Shown here one piece after another: positions 47,823 to 57,099 of a stretch of DNA of 64,000 bases. Each line of letters opens with the position of its first letter. The first letter of the stretch is position 1. Source of the DNA: an uncultured Collinsella sp. (GTDB lineage Bacteria > Actinomycetota > Coriobacteriia > Coriobacteriales > Coriobacteriaceae); the NCBI GenBank assembly GCA_900757185.1, contig CAAEMX010000036.1, forward strand, positions 8,248 through 72,247. The letters are read 5' to 3'. Position numbers and translations under genes: made by a program. Below the pieces are notes generated by a model. It did not search any database and was not told where the DNA came from. It saw nothing but the letters and a program-made list of their open reading frames with translations.

Positions 47823-48084
47823 TTTTTAACGGAGGAAGTGTACGTTACCGCAGGTAAATCGGTCAATGCACTACACAAAAACCGCCATATCCGAGCCATA
47901 CGGCTCCCGAATGGCCACCTATAGGCAGCCTCTATCGCCACCAGGCCGCTGACGAACCAAACCCGCCCACAAGATTGAGCGGCCCGAATGCCCCCGCGGG
48001 ACTTTTGACCCGCCCATTCCCGGCTGGGCGGCACGCGCTATTATGGTTGCCGTTTGCGTGAGCTATATAGATGGGAGCGTACCT

Positions 48085-48750
48085 ATGGCAGCTTTTTCCA
48101 CCGTGATCTTTGACCTTGACGGCACTATCCTCAACACGCTCGAGGACCTGGCAGCCGCCGGCAACCACACCTGCGAGATGCACGGCTGGCCCACGTTTGC
48201 CGTGGACGAGTACCGCTACAAGGTGGGAAACGGCATGCTCAAGCTGGTTGAGCGCTTTATGCCCGCCGAGTATGCGGGCGACGGCCGTATGTTTGAGCAG
48301 ACGCTTGCCGAGTTTAGGGCTTACTACGGCGAGCACAAGGAGGACCACACCGCCCCCTATGCCGGCACGATCGAGATGCTCGACCGCTTGCGCGCCGCGG
48401 GTGTGCAGCTTGCCGTACTCACTAACAAGGACCACGTCTCGGCGGCTCCGCTTATCGAGAAATACTTTGGTTCCGAGCGCTTTGCGCTGGTGCAGGGCCG
48501 TGTCGATGCGTTTCCGCCCAAGCCCGAAGCACCCGTCACGCTGCATGTGATGGAAGAGCTGGGTGCCGATCCGGCAACCACGCTCTATGTGGGCGATTCC
48601 AATGTCGATATCCTGACCGGCCACAACGCCGGCCTTAAGAGTGCGGGCGTCAGCTGGGGCTTCCGCGGCCGTGCAGAGCTGGAAGCCGCCGGCGCCGACT
48701 ACGTGGTGGACACCCAGGCAGAGCTCGCCGCGCTGATACTGGGCGAGTAG
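48085..48750 (+). CDS. gph: HAD-family phosphoglycolate phosphatase-like hydrolase
   Basis: 221 residues; the ATG (MAAFSTVIFDLDGT) follows GGGAG by eight bases. Motif I FDLDGTILNT, motif II LTNKDH, motif III Lys in FPPKPEAP, motif IV YVGDSNVDIL: all four are present. The cap (about 15-80) is the helical C1 type of phosphoglycolate phosphatases and related sugar-phosphate phosphatases. The exact substrate cannot be read from sequence. Confidence 0.88.
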   Translation: MAAFSTVIFDLDGTILNTLEDLAAAGNHTCEMHGWPTFAVDEYRYKVGNGMLKLVERFMPAEYAGDGRMFEQTLAEFRAYYGEHKEDHTAPYAGTIEMLDRLRAAGVQLAVLTNKDHVSAAPLIEKYFGSERFALVQGRVDAFPPKPEAPVTLHVMEELGADPATTLYVGDSNVDILTGHNAGLKSAGVSWGFRGRAELEAAGADYVVDTQAELAALILGE

Positions 48751-48786
48751 CGAAGCTGGCGCGCTGCTCGGTCGCGGCGATGCTGC

Positions 48787-48968
48787 CGCGCGGAAAATGC
48801 GTCCCGTTTTGATGCCTCAAACTGGGACGCATTTTCCGGTTGAGCCCCATCGGGGAAACGGCATCCCGTTTTGGAGCACTATTCCGGGTTGCACTTTCCG
48901 CAACCCACCCCATTCGGAAACTGCGACCCATTATTCGGCCAAAAACCGGGTCGCGTTTTCCCGACCAC
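48787..48968. repeat. GGAAAATGCGTCCCG hairpin repeats
   Basis: 48791-48812 CGGAAAATGCGTCCCG and on pairs with 48817-48838 (two mismatches). Two further degenerate hairpins follow, one with CGGAAACTGCGACCC and GGGTCGCGTTTTCC. Same family as 28.66-28.77 kb. They fill the spacer after the phosphatase gene, which holds no gene. Confidence 0.75.
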
Positions 48969-49076
48969 TCGATGCAACGCCGACACAAGGAGTGTCCCCA
49001 GCTGCCGGCAGAAAAGGAACGTCCCCAAGTGCCGCCCCAATGACCACCATGGCAACGTCGCAGGTAGAGGACGGAC

Positions 49077-49188
49077 AGCGAGCGGGCACCAGAGCGAACA
49101 AATTGGCATGAAAAGAGGACGGCATAGACCTTCTGGTCATGCCGTCCTCTTTGAATGACAAGTTGTCGCTCTGGTGCCCGCGCAGCGT
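49077..49188 (-). other. Structured element E2 downstream of a lipoprotein gene
   Basis: A perfect 15-bp outer stem GCGGGCACCAGAGCG (49082-49096) with 49167-49181; inside, AGCGAACAAATTGGCATGAAA, a 15-16-bp central hairpin (AGAGGACGGCAT... with its complement), and GACAAGTTGTCGCT. Same plan as E1 and E3 with different stem sequences. On the minus strand it starts about 45 bases past the lipoprotein stop. Confidence 0.7.
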
Positions 49189-49225
49189 CGAGCAGTTGCG
49201 GCGTTTGGCAAAACGCCGCAACGAA

Positions 49226-49783
49226 CTAGCTCATCATGGCATTCATCATCTCGGTGGTTGCGGAATCGTCAGCAGACCACTCGCCATCGTCATTGGCGGT
49301 GTACTTGAAGGTAACCTTGGTGTCCTTGGTCTTAGCGGCCTTGGTCACGTCGACCATGACCTGGCCGGCCATCTTGTACAGGTCGTCCTCGGAAGGCATC
49401 GTATCGAGCGCCGCGATCTTCTCCTGATACTGGGTGGCGAAATCTTCAACGATCTTGTTCATGGACTTGCAGGTAATGGTGACATCGGCAGTCGCGGTGC
49501 CCTTGTCCTCGTCGACCGTCACATCGCCGATCTTGTAGTCAAAGCCCTCGAGATAGCTCTTGGCATACTCCTTGGGATCGATACCCAGCTGCTCAAACTC
49601 GTCGCCCGAAGCCTCTTCCAGACCGGAAAGGAAGTCATCGCCGCCGTTCTTGATCTCGTCGAACTGGCTCGTAAGGTCGTTGGTGATGAGCTCCTCCACC
49701 GAAGGCCCTCCGCAGCCGGAAAGCAGGACCACGCACGCAACCAAGACGGCCATGAGGGGCGCAAGCAGCAGCTTCTTTTTCAT
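49226..49783 (-). CDS. Lipoprotein, DUF5105-like
   Basis: 185 residues; the ATG (MKKKLLLAP) follows GGAGG by six bases. The signal peptide ends in LLSGC, a standard lipobox, so the protein is anchored outside the membrane. The body (about 28-175) is acidic with the pattern of small lipoproteins that have a cystatin/NTF2-like fold (EELITNDLTSQFDEIKNG, GDVTVDEDKGTATADVTITCKSMN, KVTFKYTANDDGEW). Function unknown. Confidence 0.8.
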   Translation of the reverse strand: MKKKLLLAPLMAVLVACVVLLSGCGGPSVEELITNDLTSQFDEIKNGGDDFLSGLEEASGDEFEQLGIDPKEYAKSYLEGFDYKIGDVTVDEDKGTATADVTITCKSMNKIVEDFATQYQEKIAALDTMPSEDDLYKMAGQVMVDVTKAAKTKDTKVTFKYTANDDGEWSADDSATTEMMNAMMS

Positions 49784-49961
49784 GTTGTTCCTCCAAACAA
49801 GCGGCGCCGCGTTCCCTGCGCAGCGCACGTCGTAACAGCAAGTCCATATTAGCGGCCAGGCCCAACCCCCCTGCGTCACAAAAGCGCAGGCGGCTCAATT
49901 TGACGAACGAACGGCCTATAAAGCAAGCCCCCTGCAATAAAATGCGCCCACTCGGCCCATT

Positions 49962-49994
49962 AAAAAAGGGCGGCCGGATAACCCGACCACCCTT
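49962..49994 (-). terminator. Terminator of the PTS IIA gene
   Basis: The imperfect stem AAGGGCGGCCGG/CCGACCACCCTT is followed on the minus strand by six U residues. It starts 24 bases past the IIA stop. Confidence 0.75.
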
Positions 49995-50017
49995 GCACAT
50001 CCTTATGTTGTCGCAGT

Positions 50018-50554
50018 TTACTTGCGGACGACCTTAACGATGGCGTCGCCGGCGGCGACAGCGGAGTCGGCCTCGACGGCGAGCTCAACGTCGGCAAACT
50101 CGGCGGTGTTGGACACGGCCACGACGACGCAGTCCTTGTAGCCGGCAGCGGCGATCTTGGCGCGGTCGATCTTGAGCATGGGCTGACCAGCCTTAACGAC
50201 ATCGTCGGCCTTGACGAAGCCCTCGAAGCCGTCGCCGTTCATGTTGACGGTATCGACGCCAACGTGCACCAGAACCTCGATGCCGCTATCGGACTGCAGG
50301 CCCACGGCGTGACCCATGGTGACGGTCACCTTGCCGTCGCAGGGAGCGTAGACCAGATCGTCCTCGGGCCACACGGCGCAGCCCTTGCCCAGAACCTCGC
50401 CACCAAAGACGGGATCGGGCACGTCGGCCATCTTGATGACCTTGCCCTTGACGGGCGAGCACAGCACGTCGGCGCCGGCAGAAGCAGAGATGGAGGCCGG
50501 AGCAGCGGCAGCCGCGGGCTCAGCCTTCTTCTTGAACATGTCAAACAGACCCAT
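50018..50554 (-). CDS. crr: PTS glucose-type IIA component
   Basis: 178 residues, stand-alone. Both active-site histidines are present: HAVGLQSDSG and the phosphorylated one in GIEVLVHVGVDTVNMNG. The N-terminus (MGLFDMFKKKAEPAAAAAPAS) is an amphipathic helix plus Ala/Pro linker as in E. coli Crr. It takes phosphate from HPr and serves IIBC partners encoded elsewhere; inducer-exclusion roles are not established for this lineage. The phospho-beta-glucosidase gene is upstream on the same strand, 140 bases away. Confidence 0.93.
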   Translation of the reverse strand: MGLFDMFKKKAEPAAAAAPASISASAGADVLCSPVKGKVIKMADVPDPVFGGEVLGKGCAVWPEDDLVYAPCDGKVTVTMGHAVGLQSDSGIEVLVHVGVDTVNMNGDGFEGFVKADDVVKAGQPMLKIDRAKIAAAGYKDCVVVAVSNTAEFADVELAVEADSAVAAGDAIVKVVRK

Positions 50555-50694
50555 ACGTTTTCTCCTCTTGATTCAGCGCAACGTTATGCGCATGCCTATG
50601 GTGATTATAGTGCCAAATGGTTCAAATGCTAAGGTGGGGACTCGAATCACGAGCCCATCCCAAGGCTTTTCCCCGGTGGCACCCATCTTGTCGA

Positions 50695-52134
50695 TTAAGC
50701 CAGGCCCTCGGCACCGTTGGACTTGATGATCTTCTGGTAGGCGAAGAAGCTGTCCTTGCGGCGGCGCTCGTAGGTGCCGGTGCCGTCATCGTACTTATCG
50801 ACGTGGATAAAGCCGTAGCGCTTGCGCATCTCGCCGGTGCCGGCCGAGACCAGGTCGATGGGACCCCACCAGGTATAGGCGATCAGGTCGACGCCGTCCT
50901 CGATGGCCTCGCCCATGGCTTTGACATGGCTCTGGAGGTAGGCGATGCGGTACGGGTCGTGGATGGAGCCGTCCTCCTCCACCTCGTCGTAGGCGCCCAT
51001 GCCGTTCTCGACCACCATCAGCGGAATCTCGTAGCGGGCGTAGATCTCGTTGAGGGCGATGCGCAGGCCCGTCGGGTCAATCTGCCACCCCCAGTCGGTG
51101 CTCTCGAGGTAGGGGTTCTTGCCGCCAAAGGCCATATTGCCCTCGGTCATCTCGTGGTCCTTATGGGTGCCCACGGTGCCCGACATGTAGTAGCTAAAGG
51201 TGTAGAAGTCAACCTTGCCGTCGGCGATGTCCTGCAGGTCGCCGTCGGCGATGTTAAGCTCGATGCCGTTCTCGGCCCAGAAGCGCTTGGCGTAGAACGG
51301 GTACTTGCCGCGCACCTGCACGTCGGAGCAGTACCAGTTCATGGTGTTCATCTCCTGCTGGGTGGCAAGGACGTCGGCCGGGTCGCACGTGGCGGCATAG
51401 GACAGGATAAAGCAGTCCATGTTGCCCATCTTGAGCTTGGGGAAGTGCTCGTGCGCATAGCGGATGGCACGGCCGCTCGCCACAAACTGGTGGTGGAGGG
51501 CCTGGAAGCGCTGCTGCGGAGTGGTGTGGGCGCCGGAGGCCGGGCCCTCGTAGCCGCGAATCATGCTGGTCTCAAAGAGGTTGCCCAGGTCCAGGGTGCC
51601 ACAGTTGATCTCGTTGAAGGTGAGCCAGTAGGTCACCTTGTCGTGATAGCGCTCGAGCACGGTCTGGGCATAGCGCTCAAAGAAGCCGATAAGCTCGCGG
51701 CTCTCCCAACCGTTGTACTTCTCGACCAGGGCATAGGGCATCTCGTAGTGGCTAAGCGTAACAAGCGGCTCGATGTTGTGTGCGCGCAGGCAGTCGAAGA
51801 CGCGGTCGTAGAAGGCGAGGCCGGCCTCGTTGGGCTCGGCATCGTCACCGTTGGGGAAAATGCGGCTCCAGGAGATGGACATGCGGAACATGGTAAAGCC
51901 CATCTCGGCAAAGAGCGCGATGTCTTCCTCGTAGTGATGGTAGAAATCGATACCGTCGTGATTGGGGTAGAAGCGGTTGGGGTCGATGTCGAGCGTAATC
52001 TGACGCGGCTCCTTGTAGCTGCCGCCCAGGAAGTGGTCGTCTACGCTGGGGCCGCGGCCGTCAACGTTCCATGCGCCCTCAAACTGGTTTGCGGCCGTAG
52101 CGCCGCCCCAAAAGAATCCCTCGGGGAATCCCAT
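50695..52134 (-). CDS. GH1 6-phospho-beta-glucosidase
   Basis: 479 residues from the ATG (MGFPEGFFWGGATAANQFEGA) with AGGAGG six bases upstream; the longer frame has no SD. GH1 signatures: acid/base in WLTFNEINCG, nucleophile in LMVVENGMGAYDE, and the phosphate-pocket region KRYGFIHVDKYDDGTGTYERRRKDSF, typical of BglA/AscB-type 6-phospho-beta-glucosidases. Hydrolyses PTS-imported beta-glucosides such as cellobiose-6-P or salicin-6-P. Next to the IIA gene and an AraC regulator. Confidence 0.93.
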   Translation of the reverse strand: MGFPEGFFWGGATAANQFEGAWNVDGRGPSVDDHFLGGSYKEPRQITLDIDPNRFYPNHDGIDFYHHYEEDIALFAEMGFTMFRMSISWSRIFPNGDDAEPNEAGLAFYDRVFDCLRAHNIEPLVTLSHYEMPYALVEKYNGWESRELIGFFERYAQTVLERYHDKVTYWLTFNEINCGTLDLGNLFETSMIRGYEGPASGAHTTPQQRFQALHHQFVASGRAIRYAHEHFPKLKMGNMDCFILSYAATCDPADVLATQQEMNTMNWYCSDVQVRGKYPFYAKRFWAENGIELNIADGDLQDIADGKVDFYTFSYYMSGTVGTHKDHEMTEGNMAFGGKNPYLESTDWGWQIDPTGLRIALNEIYARYEIPLMVVENGMGAYDEVEEDGSIHDPYRIAYLQSHVKAMGEAIEDGVDLIAYTWWGPIDLVSAGTGEMRKRYGFIHVDKYDDGTGTYERRRKDSFFAYQKIIKSNGAEGLA

Positions 52135-52304
52135 AAGTGCCTCCTCGCTCATGCGTGTTGCTGATGAAACGAGTATGCCGCCGAGTCGCTCCAGGCCAGG
52201 GCGAAGGCGCCGATTTGGACACTTCTTTTCGCAGACGCGCGCTGCAACAGCGCTGCAGCTGAAACTTTTTGACACCGAAGGAGCGAAGACGATCCGCCCC
52301 GCGC

Positions 52305-53297
52305 TTACCGGCGGTATGCCGCGGGGGTGCAGCCATACTTGTCGTGAAACTTACTGTAGAAGAAGCTCATGTTTTCATAGCCCACCGCATGCGCGGCCGC
52401 CCCGGCCGTGGCGCCACCGCGCAGAAGTTCGGCCGCACGCACCAGGCGTCGCTCCTGCACAAGCCGCCTAAAGGTCTTGCCCACATGCCGCTTGAGGAGC
52501 GCCGTCGCATAATTAGGGCTCAAGCCAAACTCCGCCGCCATCCCCTCGAGGGAGCACGCGGCGAATTCGCGATCGATATAGCCGAGCATTCCCGTCACCA
52601 GGGCAGTGGGCCCCGCCGCGCCGTCCGCCGCGCCGCGCACCAGCTCGCGCTCGTAGCAATCCATGAGCTCGGCCAAAAACAGCTGAAACAGACGCAAGAC
52701 GATTTCGGGACCGTTGGGGCTCGGGTCGTACAGCTCGCAGAGCATCTCCTGCATGTAGCGCCGAATCCGACGGCTCTCGCCGCAGTAAAAACGGACATGG
52801 CCCCGATGGTCCGTCTCGCTGTTGAGCGCGTTGAACAAAAACCGCGAGACCGCGCTCTCGCGAGAGAGGCTCGACTCGAGACTCCGGCGCAAAAAAGAGC
52901 GTGAAACGGTCATGCTCAGCATGATGTCGTCCTCGCCGAGCGCCGCCACGGCATGAGGGCAAAGGGCGTCGAGCAAAAGCACCTCGTTGCGGCGCAACTC
53001 GAGCCTCTCCCCCGCCACCGTCTGCGGGCAGCGTCCGCGATACACATAGCTCAGCTCCACGTAATCATGCACGTGCTCGGGAACTGCATTAAAGCGCGAG
53101 TTTTTCCTTATCGTCAGGCCACGCGGCATGCCGGGCTGGGCATAGGCAAACCCTGGCTGCCCAATCTTGCGCACTGGACGTCCGTCGATTTCGACATGCT
53201 CGGTCATAATCGACCAATCAAATGCCATGCCGTCTTTATAAGCGATCTCACTGGTGCTCAGTTCGCTGAGCCTACGCTCGAGCTCGTCGATCTCCAT
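52305..53297 (-). CDS. AraC-family regulator
   Basis: 330 residues. An N-terminal cupin-like sensor (about 55-160, PEHVHDYVELSYVYRG, ELRRNEVLLLDALCPHAV) and a C-terminal double HTH (about 230-330, GYIDREFAACSLEGMAAEFGLSPNYATALLKRHVGKTFRRLVQERRL, then AAHAVGYENMSFFYSKFHDKYGCTPAAYRR). It lies between the GH1 gene (same strand, downstream) and a divergent glycoside hydrolase, so it probably activates one or both when a sugar ligand is bound. The spacer to the divergent gene is 114 bases. Confidence 0.9.
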   Translation of the reverse strand: MEIDELERRLSELSTSEIAYKDGMAFDWSIMTEHVEIDGRPVRKIGQPGFAYAQPGMPRGLTIRKNSRFNAVPEHVHDYVELSYVYRGRCPQTVAGERLELRRNEVLLLDALCPHAVAALGEDDIMLSMTVSRSFLRRSLESSLSRESAVSRFLFNALNSETDHRGHVRFYCGESRRIRRYMQEMLCELYDPSPNGPEIVLRLFQLFLAELMDCYERELVRGAADGAAGPTALVTGMLGYIDREFAACSLEGMAAEFGLSPNYATALLKRHVGKTFRRLVQERRLVRAAELLRGGATAGAAAHAVGYENMSFFYSKFHDKYGCTPAAYRR

Positions 53298-53411
53298 GGC
53301 TTGCCAATCGTTGATTTGGTCATAGTTCGTCGTGATTCAGATATTAGCAGAACGCGCCGACGCGTCCATAATCTGTGCTATGCAGCAGATCGATCGAGCC
53401 AAGGAGGATCC

Positions 53412-56003
53412 ATGACCGCGTACTATCAGCAGGTGCTCGAGGGCACATACGACAACCACGTGCTTCCGTTTTTGTGGATGAAGGGCGAGAGCCATAAGAC
53501 CATTGCCGAGTATCTGGAAAAGATCGCCGGCGCCGACATCCACGAGGTCTGTCTCGAAAGCCGCCCACACCCCGATTTTTGCGGCGAGGGCTGGTGGCGC
53601 GACTTGCGCTTTGTCATTGACGAGTGCAAGCAGCTGGGCCTTAAGCTCTGGATCTTGGACGACGCGCACTTCCCCACGGGCTTTGCCAACGGCGCCGTCA
53701 AGGAGGCCGTGCCCGAGCTCCGCAAGATCGTGCTCACGCACCGCACGTTCGACATCGTGGGCCCCACGTCCGCCGCGAGCATCGCGCTCGCCAACATGCT
53801 CGACAAAACGGAGCGCTTCTACGGCGTGACATTTATGCAGGACGGCAGCCCCGTCGACGTCGCTTACCGAGTAATCGACGATGCAGACCGCAACCCCAGC
53901 CGCCTGGTCTTCGATGCGCCTGCGGGCCTCACGCAGGCATGCGTGATGTTCACGAGCGGCAAGACCTCCTACAACGAGGACTATATCAATATGGTCGACC
54001 GCGCCTCGGTGGCGCAGCTCATCGATGCTGTCTACGAGCCGCATTTTGAGCATCTGGGCGATGAGTTTGGCAAGACGATCCTGGGCTTTTTCTCCGATGA
54101 GCCCGGATTTGCCAACGAGAAGGGCACCACGGGCCCCGATGGCATCTCGGACACGCTCATCGGCAAGGCCACCGCGCCCCTACCCTGGTCGGCCGAGCTT
54201 GAGCGTCGCCTACGCGCGGCACTGGGCGAGCGCTACCTGGCCGAGCTCCCGCACCTGTGGGACCGCGAGCCGGCCGGCGCGCACGTACGCCACGTCTATA
54301 TGGACATCGCGAGCACCCTCTATAAGGAGTGCTTCTGCGACCAGCTCGGAGACTGGTGCCGCGCGCGCGGCGTGCAGTACATCGGCCACGTTATCGAGGA
54401 CAAGGACTGCCACGCGCGCCTGGGCGTGGGCGCCGGGCACTACTTCCGCGCCGTGGGCGGTCAGGACATGGCGGGCGTCGACATCGTGATCAACCAGCTG
54501 GTGCCTGGCATGGACCGCGGCCTTCACAGCTACGGGCGCGGCGTGTGGGACCTCGAGTTCTATAACTACGTGCTGCCCAAGCTGGGCTCCTCGGCAGCAC
54601 ACCTCGACCCCAAAAAGCAGGGGCGTTGCATGGCCGAGGTCTTTGGCGCATTTGGATGGCACGAAGGCCTACGCGAGATGAAGTGGATCGCCGATCATTT
54701 TTTGGTGCGCGGCGTCAATTGGTTTGTGCCGCATGCCTTTAGCATGGCCGCCTTCCCCGACTGGGACTGCCCGCCGCATTTCTATGCGCATGGCCAAAAC
54801 CCCCAGTTTGCACACTTTGGGCAGCTCATGAGCTACATGAACCGTACGGCGAGCCTGCTGAGCGGCGGGCGCGCAACGACCCCGGTGGCGCTTCTCTACC
54901 ATGCGGACGCCGAGTGGGCAGGCGAGGCGAACTTTATGCAGCATGCCGCCTCCGAGCTTTTGCGCGCGCAGGTCGACTTTGACATCGTGCCGGCAGAGGC
55001 ATTTGAGGACGCAGGGCGCTATGCCGTTGAAATTGCCGCAGACGGTAGCGGCTTTAGCGTGAACGGCCAGGCATACCGCTGCCTGGTGATGCCCGGAGCC
55101 GAGTTTGCCGGCGGAGCCGTGCTCGACTTTGCCGCGCGTGCCGCAGCCGCAGGTGTTGCCGTGTACGCGCTGGATGAGTTGCCGAACAAGCGCTACGACG
55201 GTGACACTGCAGGCCGCGAGGGCTTTGCCTCCCTGGATGCAACCGCGCTCGCCGACATCAAGCTCCTGGCGACCATCGAGCTCGCAGACACACTTGCCAA
55301 TACCGGCATGCAGACCGTGGTTTGCGCCGAGCCCCAGCCCTGGCTGCGCGCACTGCGCTACGAGCGGGCGGGCGAGAGCTATCTGATGCTCGTCAACGAG
55401 CATCCCAAGCAGGGTATCTCCACTCAGATTGCGCTTGCCGACGGCACACCCGTTGCAGGCGCGCGCCTCGACCTGCTCAACGGCACCGAGCCCGCCGCCT
55501 TTGACGGCACGCTCGAGCTGGCTCCCTACGAGAGCTGCATCGTGGTCCTTGGGGCTACAGGTTCCGCCGGCGCGACAACCGCTGGAACCGAAGCCGCATG
55601 CATCGACGGGCCCTGGACGGTTGCCTTCTCTACCCCTGGCACCGATGCCTTTGGCGAGTCTGTTGAGCTTGCAGACCTGCACGACCTTTCCTCGGCCGAG
55701 TTCCCCGGCAAGGCCGGCACATTCCGCTACCAGGCTTCCTTTGTCCTGGGCGAAGCGGCCACCCGCGCTGTCATCGACCTTGGGGAGGTCTTTGAGACCG
55801 CAACCGTCACCCTCGACGGCAAATCCCTCGGCACCCGCATCTGTCCGCCTTACCGCTTTGAGGCCGCCGCACTTTTAGCCGGTGAGCACGCGCTTACGAT
55901 CGATATCATCAACACCCTCGACCATGCCGTCCCCGACATGTTCGGCATGACAGAACCCTCCGATCCCAGCGGCCTACTCGGTCCCGTCCGCGTGCTCGGG
56001 TAG
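53412..56003 (+). CDS. Large intracellular glycoside hydrolase, family uncertain
   Basis: 863 residues; the ATG (MTAYYQQVLEG) follows AAGGAGG by four bases. The N-terminal half looks like a TIM barrel (FLWMKGESHKTIAEYLEKIAGADIHEVCLE, WRDLRFVIDECKQLGLKLWILDDAHFPTG), with candidate acidic catalytic residues in LGFFSDEPGF and MAEVFGAFGW. A central flavodoxin-like domain (about 490-610) and a C-terminal galactose-binding beta-sandwich (about 730-860, VIDLGEVFETATVTLDGKSLGTRICPPYRF) follow, as in GH2- and GH106-like enzymes. No signal peptide, so it acts in the cytoplasm, perhaps on imported plant or host glycosides. Family and substrate cannot be fixed by eye. Confidence 0.72.
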   Translation: MTAYYQQVLEGTYDNHVLPFLWMKGESHKTIAEYLEKIAGADIHEVCLESRPHPDFCGEGWWRDLRFVIDECKQLGLKLWILDDAHFPTGFANGAVKEAVPELRKIVLTHRTFDIVGPTSAASIALANMLDKTERFYGVTFMQDGSPVDVAYRVIDDADRNPSRLVFDAPAGLTQACVMFTSGKTSYNEDYINMVDRASVAQLIDAVYEPHFEHLGDEFGKTILGFFSDEPGFANEKGTTGPDGISDTLIGKATAPLPWSAELERRLRAALGERYLAELPHLWDREPAGAHVRHVYMDIASTLYKECFCDQLGDWCRARGVQYIGHVIEDKDCHARLGVGAGHYFRAVGGQDMAGVDIVINQLVPGMDRGLHSYGRGVWDLEFYNYVLPKLGSSAAHLDPKKQGRCMAEVFGAFGWHEGLREMKWIADHFLVRGVNWFVPHAFSMAAFPDWDCPPHFYAHGQNPQFAHFGQLMSYMNRTASLLSGGRATTPVALLYHADAEWAGEANFMQHAASELLRAQVDFDIVPAEAFEDAGRYAVEIAADGSGFSVNGQAYRCLVMPGAEFAGGAVLDFAARAAAAGVAVYALDELPNKRYDGDTAGREGFASLDATALADIKLLATIELADTLANTGMQTVVCAEPQPWLRALRYERAGESYLMLVNEHPKQGISTQIALADGTPVAGARLDLLNGTEPAAFDGTLELAPYESCIVVLGATGSAGATTAGTEAACIDGPWTVAFSTPGTDAFGESVELADLHDLSSAEFPGKAGTFRYQASFVLGEAATRAVIDLGEVFETATVTLDGKSLGTRICPPYRFEAAALLAGEHALTIDIINTLDHAVPDMFGMTEPSDPSGLLGPVRVLG

Positions 56004-56030
56004 CGACCCCGCGCAACAGCCCCTTACGAG

Positions 56031-56054
56031 ACGCCCGGCTTAGCCGGGCGTTTT
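56031..56054 (+). terminator. Terminator after the glycoside hydrolase gene
   Basis: Stem ACGCCCGGC/GCCGGGCGT (9 bp), 3-base loop TTA, then TTTTATTT. Confidence 0.92.
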
Positions 56055-56102
56055 ATTTACCGTTATGATTGATACATCGCGATACGAATGCATGGGAGCC
56101 AT

Positions 56103-56957
56103 ATGGATATCAAGCGCAAAATCACCCAGGGCAAGGGGCTCACCCCCACCGAGCAGCAGCTCGGGCAGACGGTTCTCGCCATGGGTGAGAACGTTCGCGG
56201 GCTCTCCATCAAGGAATTTGCGCACCAGACCAATGTCTCCGTCGCGAGCATCCACCGCTTTTGCAAAAAGCTCGGCCTTGAGGGCTTTAAGGAGCTCAAG
56301 GTCGAGCTGGTACGCGCAGCCTTGCGCGCAGACTCCGCCGCCGAGGTGGACATCAACTTTCCCTTCGATGCCACCTCCGCCCCTGCGCAGGTGATGGAGC
56401 GCATGGAGGGGCTCTACCAGACCACCTTGGCCGAAACGCAGGAGCTGCTCGACCCTGCACAGCTCGACCACGCCGCCAAGCTCATCATGCGCGCCGGCAC
56501 CGTGGACATCTACACGGGCTCGCATAACCTGTATCCAGCGGGAATGTTCCGCGATCGCCTGCTTTCCGCCGGCAAAAGCGCGACGTGCCACGACAGCGTC
56601 GAGGCGCAGGTGCGCACGGCGCTCGCCTCGGGTCCCGACCATGTGGCAATCGTCATCTCCTACAGCGGCCTTGCCCCCAACCTCAAGGAGATCTTGCCGA
56701 TCCTTAGCAGTCGACATGTCCCGGTCATCGTCATCGGCACGCCGTACTGTGCCCGCATTCACCCCGGCTTTGCCGCCTATCTCACGGTAAGCGACCACGA
56801 GAGCATGACGCACCGCATCACGCAGTTCGCCAGCCATATCGCCGTGCAATACGTACTCGATTCGCTCTATAGCAGCTACTTTGCCAAAGATTACGCCCGC
56901 TGCTCCGAGTTCCTAGAGCGCTCGTTCCCCTACACCCGCCTGCCCGGACTCAAGTAG
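56103..56957 (+). CDS. RpiR/MurR-family regulator
   Basis: 284 residues from the ATG (MDIKRKIT) with GGGAG five bases upstream. HTH_6 domain about 1-75 (LTPTEQQLGQTVLAMGENVRGLSIKEFAHQTNVSVASIHRFCKKLGLEGFKELK) and a SIS sugar-phosphate domain about 110-250 (VDIYTGSHNLYPAGMFRDRL, VAIVISYSGLAPNLKEILP). These sense phosphorylated sugars. It lies 99 bases after the large glycoside hydrolase, past a terminator, so its target is probably local but not certain. Confidence 0.9.
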   Translation: MDIKRKITQGKGLTPTEQQLGQTVLAMGENVRGLSIKEFAHQTNVSVASIHRFCKKLGLEGFKELKVELVRAALRADSAAEVDINFPFDATSAPAQVMERMEGLYQTTLAETQELLDPAQLDHAAKLIMRAGTVDIYTGSHNLYPAGMFRDRLLSAGKSATCHDSVEAQVRTALASGPDHVAIVISYSGLAPNLKEILPILSSRHVPVIVIGTPYCARIHPGFAAYLTVSDHESMTHRITQFASHIAVQYVLDSLYSSYFAKDYARCSEFLERSFPYTRLPGLK

Positions 56958-56990
56958 CGACGAGTGTGGATTTTTGGACACTCAGATAAC

Positions 56991-57054
56991 GAGCGTGGAT
57001 AATCTCCCACTTTGAGCCCGCACACAGGCCAAACCCGGGAGATTATCCACGCTC
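56991..57054. repeat. GTGGATAATCTCCC hairpin repeat
   Basis: A perfect 18-bp stem GAGCGTGGATAATCTCCC with a 28-base loop containing GCACACAGGCCAAA. The arms differ from the 23.95-kb copy at one position, with the compensating change in the other arm. Confidence 0.9.
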
Positions 57055-57099
57055 ATTTTGGGTCCCCTGGGAACGCATGAGGAGGGCGGAAGACAGCCG

